Both the position numbers and the translations under genes were made by a program. The notes beneath the pieces are model-generated. The model did not search any database and was not told where the DNA came from. It worked only from the letters and a program-made list of their open reading frames with translations. Source: Alcanivorax quisquiliarum (GTDB lineage Bacteria; Pseudomonadota; Gammaproteobacteria; Pseudomonadales; Alcanivoracaceae). From it: 64,000 nt of DNA. This document shows, piece by piece, positions 23,349 through 31,641 of this stretch; position 1 is the first letter of the stretch; each line of letters starts with the position of its first letter. The stretch is from assembly GCF_023051175.1 (NCBI RefSeq), contig NZ_JALKII010000006.1:124001-188000 (forward strand). The letters are read 5' to 3'.

Positions 23349-23416
23349 TGTAAGGATGCAGGCGGAATCCTTACATACAGTCCTGATCATGTAAGGATAC
23401 ACAGGCAACTTTACAT
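23349..23416 (-). promoter_or_regulatory. Repeated TGTAAGGAT operator-like elements
   Basis: The 200-base gap between hsdS and the AlbA_2 gene has a perfect inverted repeat, TGTAAGGAT (23349-23357) and ATCCTTACA (23367-23375), spaced by nine bases. A third direct copy lies at 23390-23398, and a partial reverse copy TTTACAT at 23410-23416. Arms repeat on about two helical turns, so a dimeric regulator could bind one face. The site precedes the AlbA_2 gene (minus strand), the obvious candidate regulator. Confidence 0.6.
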
Positions 23417-23513
23417 ATGCGCCGCCCCTGCCATGGTCAGCTACAGATCTGCTTGCCGATGTAACAGCCCGAATCATCACTCACCATAACATCCTCCCTC
23501 AATAATGATTTGG

Positions 23514-24920
23514 TTATGCCATGCCCTCTGGACTGACCTTGTAGCAGGCTGGCTCTTCAGCTGTCATCGGCATGGGCTCGTGCACCAGCTTATCCGCTGT
23601 TGCGGGTTGCCAGTTGCGCACGTCTATTTTGCCGGTGACGGCGGCGGAGATTAGGGCGGAGCGACGTTCGCGCAATACCGATACCAAGTGGGCCGCCTCA
23701 TCCTCCAAGACGCGTGCTTCGCCTGTTACCAAAGCCAACCGTTTCATGATTTCCTGCCTTTCCTGTTCAGGCGGCAGAGCAATACGGATATTTTTGAATT
23801 GGTCCCAATACAAACGTAAACGGAAATCCGTTATGCCGTATGAATACCTTCTCATTTCCTCCACAGCGCGGTCCGTTCGCAATAGCTGCTCAACATACCG
23901 AGAAATTTCAAAATTTTTTTCAGGTCGAGCAACTACATAAGCAGGGCTTACCAAGCCCTCAACCCTGACGGCACCGAAGCCGCCCTGCCAAGCCCTCATC
24001 ATGTTGTAAACGAGATCACCGGTGCGAACTCTTTTATATTTTTCGCGATCCTCAATGCGGGTTATTTTCCTATCCGATTCTTCTTCTGTAAGCTCTTTAT
24101 CCGAGACCCCATGATGAATCGATACCTGCAGGACTGGAAGTCCTGGTAGACCCTTATCTGCAGCTTCGGAATAGAGTGCACCTAGCCGAACAACCTCCCA
24201 GTGCGCCGGCACCTCTCCCAGCCACTCCACGCCGGAATCTTTCATCGGCACCGTCGGGTCGAGGCCTTTGGTGACGGCGTGGGAGATGACGGCCTGGCGC
24301 TTTTCCTTGAGCAGTTCGATCAGGCGCTGCTGCTCTTCGATCAGAGCGTCGATGCGGGCGGTTTCGTGGTCGAGGAAGCGGGCGATTTGGGTTTGCTCTG
24401 CGAGCCCAGGTGCCGCGATCGTGAAATTATTGATCACATTTGTAGGCACCCGCTTGAGTCCACCAGCACCCATCATGCTGGAAGTGCAGAAATCCATGTA
24501 GTTGTCTTCCTGCAAGCGGTAATAAAGGTACTCAGCCTTCACGCAGTGATTAGGCCTCAACACGTTAATTTCACTGGAGCCAAAGCCAATGCCATTGGTC
24601 AACCCAGTAGCAATAGCAATATTTTTGTTCTCAAAGCACGGCGTCACTTTGGCCTGTAAAACATCGCCATCTTCAAAGTAGGTATAGCCATTTATAACCT
24701 CTTTAATTTGGCGTTCTTCATCCAACAGCAAAACACCAGTCTTCAGCTTTTCCATAGGTACGAAGCTGCAAAGTAGCTGTATACCAACCTGGAAATCCGA
24801 CTTTCTCGGATTGAGTGAGGCGAGATGCTTTATTGGAATCAACGCCCAATGCTCTGGCACCTTCCCCAACCACTCCACCCCCGAATCCTTATACGCCGGG
24901 TACGGCTTAAACCCGCTCAT
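23514..24920 (-). CDS. hsdS: Type I restriction specificity subunit S (HsdS)
   Basis: Encodes 468 residues with two target-recognition halves. Each starts with the shared phrase KDSGVEWLG.VP.HW (near residues 11 and 226) and each half ends in a helical spacer: HETARIDALIEEQQRLIELL for the first, and a LRERRSALISAAVTGKIDV segment for the second. HsdS reads the bipartite target for both modification and cleavage and bridges two HsdM. The start ATG overlaps the stop of the GIY-YIG gene (ATGA), so the two are co-translated. A complete, intact subunit; the sequence recognised cannot be predicted by eye. Confidence 0.95.
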   Translation of the reverse strand: MSGFKPYPAYKDSGVEWLGKVPEHWALIPIKHLASLNPRKSDFQVGIQLLCSFVPMEKLKTGVLLLDEERQIKEVINGYTYFEDGDVLQAKVTPCFENKNIAIATGLTNGIGFGSSEINVLRPNHCVKAEYLYYRLQEDNYMDFCTSSMMGAGGLKRVPTNVINNFTIAAPGLAEQTQIARFLDHETARIDALIEEQQRLIELLKEKRQAVISHAVTKGLDPTVPMKDSGVEWLGEVPAHWEVVRLGALYSEAADKGLPGLPVLQVSIHHGVSDKELTEEESDRKITRIEDREKYKRVRTGDLVYNMMRAWQGGFGAVRVEGLVSPAYVVARPEKNFEISRYVEQLLRTDRAVEEMRRYSYGITDFRLRLYWDQFKNIRIALPPEQERQEIMKRLALVTGEARVLEDEAAHLVSVLRERRSALISAAVTGKIDVRNWQPATADKLVHEPMPMTAEEPACYKVSPEGMA

Positions 24921-25378
24921 TGCTCGTCTACCTCAATAATACCGTCATTCCCGCGAAGGCGGGAATCCATGGGTGAGCGTGGATTCTCAATAAAAGCACT
25001 CGGGAATGACGAGCCACCTGAATCGTTCCGGGATAGCGGTGCGCCTGAGGCTTCCCGAAATGACGGCGTACTTGAAAACCCGGACTCTTGGCCGGTGATT
25101 TCTGGCCACAGGTCGAGCCATTGTGGATTGCGTTCTGCCACCAGACGCAACTTCCAGGAGCGATTCCATTTCTTCAATGCTTTTTCGCGGCTGATGGCAC
25201 TCTGCATGGTTTCGTGCTGCTCATACCAGACCAGTGTTTTTACGCCGTATCGACGAGTGAATCCCTCGACTACACCTTCACGATGTTGCCATATCCGTTG
25301 TACAAGATTGGATGTGACACCGATGTAGAGTGTGCCATTGGGTTTGCTGCACAACAGGTAGACGGCGGATTGTTTCAT
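24917..25378 (-). CDS. GIY-YIG endonuclease with repeat-derived tail
   Basis: Encodes 153 residues. The first ~95 are a compact GIY-YIG domain of the YhbQ type: VYLLCSKPNGTLYIGVTSNL, RIWQHREG, then FTRRYGVKTLVWYE and REKALKKWNRSWKL. From about residue 96 the protein is low-complexity and encoded by imperfect copies of a widespread palindromic repeat (SRLRGND, APLSRNDSG), so the domain ended earlier and the tail was acquired. AAGGAG precedes the ATG. Located between hsdM and hsdS, it overlaps the latter by four bases. It has no accepted role in type I RM and looks inserted with its flanking repeats. Confidence 0.85.
   Translation of the reverse strand: MKQSAVYLLCSKPNGTLYIGVTSNLVQRIWQHREGVVEGFTRRYGVKTLVWYEQHETMQSAISREKALKKWNRSWKLRLVAERNPQWLDLWPEITGQESGFSSTPSFREASGAPLSRNDSGGSSFPSAFIENPRSPMDSRLRGNDGIIEVDEQ
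24943..25070. repeat. Palindromic CATTCCCGCGAAGGCGGGAAT-type repeat cluster (copy 1)
   Basis: 24943-24969 is a near-perfect palindrome built on TTCCCGC-GAA-GGCGGGAA, the core of a repeat family scattered through many proteobacteria. Degenerate half-units (CTCGGGAATGACGAG, CTTCCCGAAATGACGG) follow to about 25070. The cluster is inside the 3' end of the GIY-YIG gene and forms its odd C-terminal tail. An inverted relative lies on the other side of the gene at 25402. Confidence 0.7.
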
Positions 25379-25401
25379 GCAGCACTCCTTTGCTTGCCGG
25401 T

Positions 25402-25545
25402 GTGGATCCCCGCCTTCGCGGGGATGACAGTTTGGGCAATGAGGATGACAGTTTGGGCCCTCGGGGTGACAGCTTGGGCCCTCAGGGTGACAGCTTGGGC
25501 TCTCGGGGGGATAGTGTCAGCAGCAGGGATGACGCTGTGTACCGG
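25402..25545. repeat. Inverted palindromic repeat plus ~21-base tandem units (copy 2)
   Basis: 25402-25430 (TGGATCCCCGCCTTCGCGG...) is the same palindrome family in opposite orientation to 24943-24969. It runs into a tandem array of a ~21-base unit GATGACAGTTTGGGCNNTNNG with four to five diverging copies up to about 25545. The whole 25379-25753 gap between hsdM and the GIY-YIG gene is non-coding; the rest shows only another CG-rich inverted segment near 25600-25700. Confidence 0.65.
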
Positions 25546-25753
25546 AGAGCTTTGCGCCACCGCTGGTGTCACGTTTTCGCAAGCGCCTACTGCGTTAAAC
25601 TTCAGGCATAAAAACCCGCCAGAGTGTGCTTCCAGGAGAGGCATGGCGGGTGTATTGAGTAACCTGCCGGTTTGAGGGTGCTCCAGAGAACATAGCCTTG
25701 GCGGGTATTGTTGACCGGATTGTACCCGGAATTTGCGGACTGACAACCTTCCC

Positions 25754-27781
25754 TCATGCCGACAGCCCCTCGATCATTTGCTTGATACGGTCGGTACAGG
25801 CTTTCAGGTCGCGGTCGATTTCTTCCAACGGGCGCGGTGGCTGGAATACATAGAAATGCCGGTTGAAGGGAATCTCGAAGCCGACAATACCCACCTCACC
25901 ATCCAGCGCATCGGTCTTGCTCTCGTCGATCCAGGCGTCGGGTACATGGGGTTTTACCTCACGTTCGAAGTAGTCATACACCGACTCACCCAGCGGAACG
26001 TTCTCGTAGTCACGCAAGCCGGTGTCGGCGTCCGGTTTGCCCTTGGTCATGCAGATATCCGCCTCGGGGTCGCGCTCGCTGAGGGCGTTGAGCAGGGCCC
26101 TTAGCTCAGGTGTGCTGGGTTTGACATAGTGCTTCGCGAGAGCCTCTCTCAGCGACTTGGTGAACTGCTCACGGTTGCGATGCACGGTACTGGCGTCCAT
26201 GCTGCGAAGGGCGTCGATCATGCGCTCCTGAACTGGCGTATCCAGCTTCTGGATGGCCTTTTCTTCCAGCACTTTCTTGATGCGCTCGGGGCTGGTCTGG
26301 AAGTTCAGGCGCAGCGGGCGCTCGACGGTGATGCGGCGGTAGCCGAAGGCCTCAACGGGGAAGATCTTGCTCTGCGGGGTCTCCTCAAAGCGGCCATACA
26401 GGCGCACCAGCTCGTCGATCTGCTCGTCGGTGATGTACTGGCGCTTGCTGCCCAGGGATTTGCGCATCTTGGCGAAGTGCTGGCTGCCGTCAATCAGCTG
26501 CACCTTGCCCTTGCGCTCGGCTGCCTTGTGGTTGGACAGCACCCAGACATAAGTGGCGATGCCGGTGTTGTAGAACATATCGGTGGGCAGCGCGACTATG
26601 GCTTCGACCACGTCGTTCTGCAGCAGATAGCGACGGATCTCGGACTCGCCTGATCCTGCTCCGCCGGTAAACAGCGGCGAGCCGTTGAGGATGATACCGA
26701 TGCGCGAACCGCCTTCCCGTGGATCAGTCGCTCCCGGCGTCCTGCCTCCCGCGACATTCGTACCTCCCTGTACAGCACGCATCTTGCTGACCAGGTGCAG
26801 CAGGAACAGCAGGGAGCCATCCGACACACGCGGCAGGCCGGGGCCGAAACGACCGTTGTAGCCTTTCTCCTTGTGCTCATCGGTGATCTGCTTCTGCACC
26901 TTTTTCCACTCCACGCCGAACGGCGGATTACTGAGCATGAAGTCGAAGCGGTTCTCGGCCAATTGGTCATCGGCCAAGGTGTTGCCGAGTTTGATGTTGG
27001 TAACGTCCTGCCCCTTGATCAGCATGTCCGCTTTACAGATGGCGTAGGACTCGGGGTTCAGCTCCTGGCCATGCAGCGATACGGTGACCTTGTCGCTGAT
27101 GGACTGGATGTACTCGTCGCCCTCGGATAGAAACCCGCCCGTGCCCGCTGTCGGATCATATATGGTGACGATGCTGTTGGGCTTGAGCTTGTCGTCCTGC
27201 CCGGTGATCACCAGCGAGGTGGTCAGGTGCACGATGTCACGCGGGGTGAAGTGCTCCCCGGCGGTTTCGTTGGAGCTTTCAGCGAACCTGCGGATCAGCT
27301 CCTCGAAGATGATACCCATGCCGAAGTTGCTGATGCGCTCGGGGCTCAGGTCGGTGGCGGCGAAGCGCTGCACCACCTGATAAAGCAGATCGGCGCTGGC
27401 CAGCTGCTGAACGAAGTTATCGAACTCGAAGTGCTCGAAGATTTCCCGGGCGTCCTTGCTGAAGGACTGCACATAGCTCATCAGGTCGTCCCGCGTCTGG
27501 GTATCGGACAGGGTCGCCAGGCTCAGGGGAGATGCGTTGAAGAATTGCTGACCGGCGGCACGCAGCAACAGGCGTTCACGGACCAGGTCGGGCTTGTTGC
27601 TGTGCTCTTGCGCCTGGGCCAGCACCGTGGCCTTGGTCGGCTCCAGTACGCACTCCATACGCCGCAGCAACGTGAACGGCAGGATGATGCGGCCGTACTG
27701 GGACTGCTTGAAGTCGCCGCGCAGCAGATCGGCAATAGACCAGAGAAACGCAGCCGTCTGGGAATGATTTTCCGTGTTCAC
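25754..27781 (-). CDS. hsdM: Type I DNA methyltransferase subunit M (HsdM)
   Basis: Encodes 675 residues from a GTG at 27781 with AAGGAG seven bases upstream. The HsdM N-terminal domain ([29 protein letters not shown]) is followed by the SAM motif [13 protein letters not shown] and the adenine-specific catalytic motif [10 protein letters not shown]. At 675 residues it is longer than the usual ~500, with extra length in the C-terminal third. HsdM with HsdS methylates adenine on both strands of the target and, with HsdR, cleaves unmodified DNA. First gene of the hsd operon; a ribosome-site leader similar to this one recurs before the GIY-YIG gene. Confidence 0.95.
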   Translation of the reverse strand: MNTENHSQTAAFLWSIADLLRGDFKQSQYGRIILPFTLLRRMECVLEPTKATVLAQAQEHSNKPDLVRERLLLRAAGQQFFNASPLSLATLSDTQTRDDLMSYVQSFSKDAREIFEHFEFDNFVQQLASADLLYQVVQRFAATDLSPERISNFGMGIIFEELIRRFAESSNETAGEHFTPRDIVHLTTSLVITGQDDKLKPNSIVTIYDPTAGTGGFLSEGDEYIQSISDKVTVSLHGQELNPESYAICKADMLIKGQDVTNIKLGNTLADDQLAENRFDFMLSNPPFGVEWKKVQKQITDEHKEKGYNGRFGPGLPRVSDGSLLFLLHLVSKMRAVQGGTNVAGGRTPGATDPREGGSRIGIILNGSPLFTGGAGSGESEIRRYLLQNDVVEAIVALPTDMFYNTGIATYVWVLSNHKAAERKGKVQLIDGSQHFAKMRKSLGSKRQYITDEQIDELVRLYGRFEETPQSKIFPVEAFGYRRITVERPLRLNFQTSPERIKKVLEEKAIQKLDTPVQERMIDALRSMDASTVHRNREQFTKSLREALAKHYVKPSTPELRALLNALSERDPEADICMTKGKPDADTGLRDYENVPLGESVYDYFEREVKPHVPDAWIDESKTDALDGEVGIVGFEIPFNRHFYVFQPPRPLEEIDRDLKACTDRIKQMIEGLSA

Positions 27782-27959
27782 GCAACAACTCCTTGCGAGA
27801 GGGACAAAGCGGCGAGTTTAACCGCTGCACTATCGACTGTCATAGGTTGCCATGCCCGTTTGTCCGTGTGGCCGGCGTGCGTGGAGACAGGGCACCTGAT
27901 CGCCCGTACCTTTACGGAAGATGCCAAGCGGCCGACCCAAACAGCTTGCCTCCCCCTGC

Positions 27960-28244
27960 TTAAACCTGCTTCTCCACACTCCACTCCGTCAATGTCACAC
28001 CCTCCCAGCACCAGTAATCCGGCCCTCGCGCCACTTTACGAGGGTGGCCGATCTGCCGAAACGCTTTGATGGCGGCCCCGGAGAAGCTCAGGGTTTCACC
28101 CATGAATTCCACGCGACTGCCTTCCACCACCTGGGCTTGAAGCGCCGGGGCCGGTTTGAAGATCAGCAGGGTGCCGGGGGCGATGTCCAATGCTCTGGAC
28201 TTGAGCGGGGGCTGGCGCTTCTCCACGGCTTTCAGCTCGGCCAA
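27960..28244 (-). CDS. Small DUF4357/RAMA-like protein or fragment
   Basis: A 94-residue frame with only a TTG start and no ribosome site; it is open further upstream into the Nudix gene. The C-terminal half has the pattern VEFMGETLSFSGAAIKAF ... GPDYWCWEG, which resembles the RAMA / DUF4357 DNA-reader-like fold (Gly..Ser-x-SerAlaAla...Gly..Trp) seen in restriction and methylase proteins. It may be a short partner of the hsd locus, or the 3' remnant of a larger broken gene. Family call is from pattern only. Confidence 0.4.
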   Translation of the reverse strand: MAELKAVEKRQPPLKSRALDIAPGTLLIFKPAPALQAQVVEGSRVEFMGETLSFSGAAIKAFRQIGHPRKVARGPDYWCWEGVTLTEWSVEKQV

Positions 28245-28254
28245 AAAGTTAAAA

Positions 28255-29229
28255 CTAACTGGCAGCCGCCGGCGGCTTGAAACTCACCAGTGTTTTTCCG
28301 GGAAACAGCAGTTCATGGGTGCCGAAGAACACCGCCACCGCGAAGCTGAGAAGCTCGCCGGTGCGCTGCTGGAATTGCTCGGCGCCGTCGCGTGCGTCTA
28401 CTGTGTAGTAAGCCAATTCGCGTACTGCGGAATCAATGGCAGTCAGCGCTTCCGAAACAATCAGCGCCAGGTTTTCCCCTTGGTCATATTCAGCATCCAG
28501 ATTGCAGGCAGTTATCAGCGCCTTGCCCAGCGCGCCTTCAGTGTGCCAGCTGGGGATGCGGGTGTAGCCGGTGCCATCCTCCGTCATGATGCGTACCAGC
28601 TCGACCATTCTGGCGTGGCGTTGCTCTGCGGTGGCGGTCTGCGCCAGGCAGTCGATGACCACGTCAAACCAGCTTGCCATCAACGCCTGCACCACGTCTG
28701 GCGAACCGAGATAGTGCTGCTCGGCGGCGAGTGCAAGCGCCTTTGTCACGGGCTCGCCCTGTACCGCTTCTTTGGTGCGCGTCGCGCCCTCGAAACAGGC
28801 TGCGCCATGCTGTTCGAACCAGGCTCTGGCGGCAGCGAGCACGGCCAGATCACGCTGGCGGCCTATCGTATTTTTTGTCTGCCCGATAAGCTGCTCCGCC
28901 TCCTGAAATGTTACCCAGCAGGTGGCCCAGGTTTCGCTATCCAGCGCACTCTGAGGCTCAAGGGCGCGCATGATGAAATAGGCGTTAGTGGTGGTGCCGC
29001 CATGAAACAGGCCCGGCAGCACGTCGATGATCTCTGCCTGATAGCCGGTTTCTTCCCGCACTTCGCGGAGTGCTGTCACAGCAGGTGTATCCCCCGGCTC
29101 CGGCCGGCCCTTGGCGAACGTCCAGACGTAACCGTCGTAATGGTTGCTCGGCTCTCTCAGCAGTATCTGGCCGCCCTCTTTCAACAGAATACCGCCGTAT
29201 GCGCTGGCCTTTGCGATTGCCCCCGCCAT
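28255..29229 (-). CDS. Nudix hydrolase with extended C-terminal domain
   Basis: Encodes 324 residues from ATG 29229, which follows GGGGGAGGA; the longer upstream start is not supported. A Nudix box is visible near residues 41-63 (GRPEPGDTPAVTALREVREE, then TGY), with Asp instead of Glu at one early position and the catalytic REVREE intact. The C-terminal ~170 residues (about 150-324) are helical with no motif I know. Nudix enzymes cleave X-linked nucleoside diphosphates such as ADP-ribose or NADH; the substrate here is unknown. It lies just upstream of the small DUF4357-like frame, near hsdM. Confidence 0.82.
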   Translation of the reverse strand: MAGAIAKASAYGGILLKEGGQILLREPSNHYDGYVWTFAKGRPEPGDTPAVTALREVREETGYQAEIIDVLPGLFHGGTTTNAYFIMRALEPQSALDSETWATCWVTFQEAEQLIGQTKNTIGRQRDLAVLAAARAWFEQHGAACFEGATRTKEAVQGEPVTKALALAAEQHYLGSPDVVQALMASWFDVVIDCLAQTATAEQRHARMVELVRIMTEDGTGYTRIPSWHTEGALGKALITACNLDAEYDQGENLALIVSEALTAIDSAVRELAYYTVDARDGAEQFQQRTGELLSFAVAVFFGTHELLFPGKTLVSFKPPAAAS

Positions 29230-29402
29230 ATTATCCTCCCCCTCGTCGTGCTTTTTTTCGCGCCACCTGCTCTGAGACTTCTTGCAACGCGACCTTCCCC
29301 GACGCGCAGCAATCAATCGCCTATTGTGTCTGATATTTCGGCCGCTTGATTCAGCCCGTCATCTGGAAGGCTTTCAAGCTTGCCGACGATCATCGCGCAC
29401 AA

Positions 29403-29423
29403 GGGCGACATATCATGTCGCCC
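29403..29423. other. Perfect nine-base hairpin GGGCGACAT-ATC-ATGTCGCCC
   Basis: In the 376-base non-coding gap between the Nudix gene and the sugar dehydrogenase (29230-29606) this is the only clear structure. Without a T run it is more likely an operator or mRNA hairpin than a terminator. TATAGT near 29500 could be a -10 for the dehydrogenase gene; no good -35 was found. Confidence 0.4.
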
Positions 29424-29606
29424 CTCGCGCCGAGGCAGATCGACGACACCTGCGCCCAGCTACACCACCGCCACGGCAAAACACGCACCGTCTGCTATAG
29501 TCGGCTGACAAGGCCCCGGCAGCCCCTGCCAGACCGGCCTTCGTCATGCTCATAACGGGAGCCGCGCCCCGGCACTCGCTCCCCTTCAGACGCAGAAGGA
29601 GTTGTC

Positions 29607-30830
29607 ATGATCCCCCTCAGATATTCACTGATTCTCGCCGCGGCCCTCGGGCTGCTTGCGGCGTGCAGCGACAACACAGACAGCCCTGAAACCAGCACCG
29701 CCGCAGAGACGGCCACCACAGAAACCCCCAGCGCAATCGCGCCCGCGGCCCCCGAAGCCGCGCCCGCAGAAGTGACGCCCGAGCGGGAAGCGTTCAACGT
29801 GATCGAAGTGGCACGCTTCGATTCCCCTTGGGCGATGACGTTTCTGCCTGATGGCCGCCTGCTGGTCACCGAAATGGCGGGCGAATTGCAGCTGTACGAC
29901 ATTGATAACGACCACACCGGCACGATCACCGGCGTCCCCGAGGTTGAGCATGTCGCACAAGGCGGCCTGGGCGATGTGGTGCTGCACCCGGATTTCGAGG
30001 ATAACAAGCTCGTTTACATCAGCTTTGTCGAAGCCGACGAGAGCGGCCTTGGCGCAGCTGTCGCACGCGCCGAACTGGCGCTCGATGACGAAGGTGGCGG
30101 CGCGCTAGAAAACCTTGAGGTGATCTGGCGCCAAACCCCCAAGAAAAGCGGTGACGGCCACTTCGGCTACCGCATCGCCTTCGACGACGATGGCATGCTG
30201 TGGATCAGCTCCAGCGAACGCAAGGAATTCGACCCGGCGCAGGACATGAACACCAACCTGGGCAAGATCGTGCGCCTCAATGACGATGGCAGCGTGCCGG
30301 AAGACAACCCGTTCGCCGATCAGGGCGATATTGCCGCGCAAATATGGTCACTCGGCCACCGCAACATTCTTGGCATGGCGTTCGATGCAGACGGCCGCCT
30401 GTGGGCACATGAAATGGGGCCCAAAGACGGCGACGAGCTGAACCTGATCGAGCGCGGCGGCAATTATGGCTACCCGCTCGTTTCCAACGGCAACCATTAC
30501 GATGACACGCCGATCCCCGATCACAGCACCCGCCCGGAATTCAATGCACCCGTCATCACCTGGACGCCAGTGATTTCCCCTGCCGGATTCATCATCTATG
30601 ACGGCGATCAGTTCCCCGACTGGCACGGCAGCGGCTTTATTGGCGGCATGTCGTCCATGGCGCTGGTGCGTGTGGAGTTCGATGGCGAGAACGCTCGCGA
30701 AGCCGAGCGTTTCGAAATGCAGCGCCGCATCCGCGAAGTGGAACAAGGCCCGGAGGGTGCCATCTGGCTGCTGGAAGACGGCACGCGGGGTGGTGGCAGT
30801 GCGTTGTTGAAGCTGACGCCAGCGGAATGA
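29607..30830 (+). CDS. PQQ-dependent sugar dehydrogenase (GSDH/YliI-like) lipoprotein
   Basis: Encodes 407 residues beginning with a lipoprotein signal; the lipobox LLAAC puts the lipidated Cys at about residue 20. An Ala/Glu/Thr-rich spacer then leads into a six-bladed propeller of the glucose/sorbosone dehydrogenase family: FDSPWAMTFLPDGRLLVTEM, GGLGDVVLHPDF, SLGHRNILGMAFDADGRLW and MGPKDGDELNLIERGGNYGY. These enzymes oxidise aldose sugars in the periplasm with PQQ. Membrane-anchored and monocistronic; a GC-rich terminator follows. Not obviously connected with the defence genes around it. Confidence 0.88.
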   Translation: MIPLRYSLILAAALGLLAACSDNTDSPETSTAAETATTETPSAIAPAAPEAAPAEVTPEREAFNVIEVARFDSPWAMTFLPDGRLLVTEMAGELQLYDIDNDHTGTITGVPEVEHVAQGGLGDVVLHPDFEDNKLVYISFVEADESGLGAAVARAELALDDEGGGALENLEVIWRQTPKKSGDGHFGYRIAFDDDGMLWISSSERKEFDPAQDMNTNLGKIVRLNDDGSVPEDNPFADQGDIAAQIWSLGHRNILGMAFDADGRLWAHEMGPKDGDELNLIERGGNYGYPLVSNGNHYDDTPIPDHSTRPEFNAPVITWTPVISPAGFIIYDGDQFPDWHGSGFIGGMSSMALVRVEFDGENAREAERFEMQRRIREVEQGPEGAIWLLEDGTRGGGSALLKLTPAE

Positions 30831-30856
30831 TCACGCGACGATAGAAGCCCGATCAG

Positions 30857-30879
30857 GGGGCCGGTAAGCCCGGCCCCTT
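30857..30879 (+). terminator. GC-rich terminator after the sugar dehydrogenase
   Basis: GGGGCCGG pairs perfectly with CCGGCCCC across a five-base loop, 27 bases after the stop codon. Only two T residues follow, so termination efficiency is uncertain. Confidence 0.55.
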
Positions 30880-31049
30880 CCTCGCAGGGGCATTTCGCAG
30901 ATTCATAAAAAGCCTGCCCGTGGCGCTGCCAACCGCTACCCTCCTCTACTGGCTGCAATCGGCTGGCTGTAATAGGAAGGGCCGGAGCAGCTCTTTTCGG
31001 GCTACACTCGTCCATGTATCGGCGGCAACCTATCATTTGTGAAGGGAAG

Positions 31050-31640
31050 CCGGACACCGTATTCAGTGGCTCACCTACCTGATCTTCCTGAAAATGGCCG
31101 GTGAATACAGCAAGCCGCCCCACAATCGGGATGTGGGTATTCCGAAAAAATATTCCTGGCAGGCGCTCACTCGCAAGAAGGGTGCGGAGCTGGAAGTGCT
31201 GTATGTGGAGCTGCTACGCAAGCTGGGCAACAAGAAGGGTATGCTCGGGCAAATCTTTACCAAGGCACAGAATAAAATTCAGGACCCGGCGAAGCTGTAT
31301 CGACTGATCGAAATGATCGCCGCCTTTGCCTGATGAATATCTTTTTGCACAACATCGGCGAAATTGACGGCGAGAGCTTGATTTCCCCGAATGACGCACT
31401 GATCGCGCCCAGCCCGATCAGTGTGGACTATGTACTGGCCAACCCGCCTTTCGGCAAGAAAAACTCCATGAGCTTTACCAATGAAGAAGGCGAGCAGGAA
31501 ACTGATGACCTGACCTATAACCGTCAGGACTTCTGGGCAACCACCTCGAACAAGCAGCTCAACTTCGTGCAGCATATCCGCAGTATGCTCAAGACCACCG
31601 GCAAGGCTGCGGGGTGGTGCCGGATAACTCCAATCAGCAA
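31050..31640 (+). pseudogene. Decayed hsdM (second type I methyltransferase)
   Basis: Two fragments of a different HsdM are visible. 31050-31333 encodes HRIQWLTYLIFLKMAGEYSK through KLYRLIEMI, the N-terminal domain; 31333-31640 encodes LHNIGEIDGESLISPNDAL, then DYVLANPPFGKK (the catalytic motif), FTNEEGEQE and KQLNFVQHIRSMLK. The SAM-binding block normally between them is deleted, and a frameshift near 31600 turns the expected AVVVPDN into other residues. The gene then ends at the 3' end of the tyrosine phosphatase-ADP-ribosylglycohydrolase fusion. It cannot be functional. Confidence 0.8.
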
Positions 31641-31641
31641 T

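Noticed and set aside
25402-25545. Possible CRISPR array
   Set aside because: Units are ~21 bases, directly adjacent and diverging, with no spacers; it is a tandem repeat next to a palindrome.
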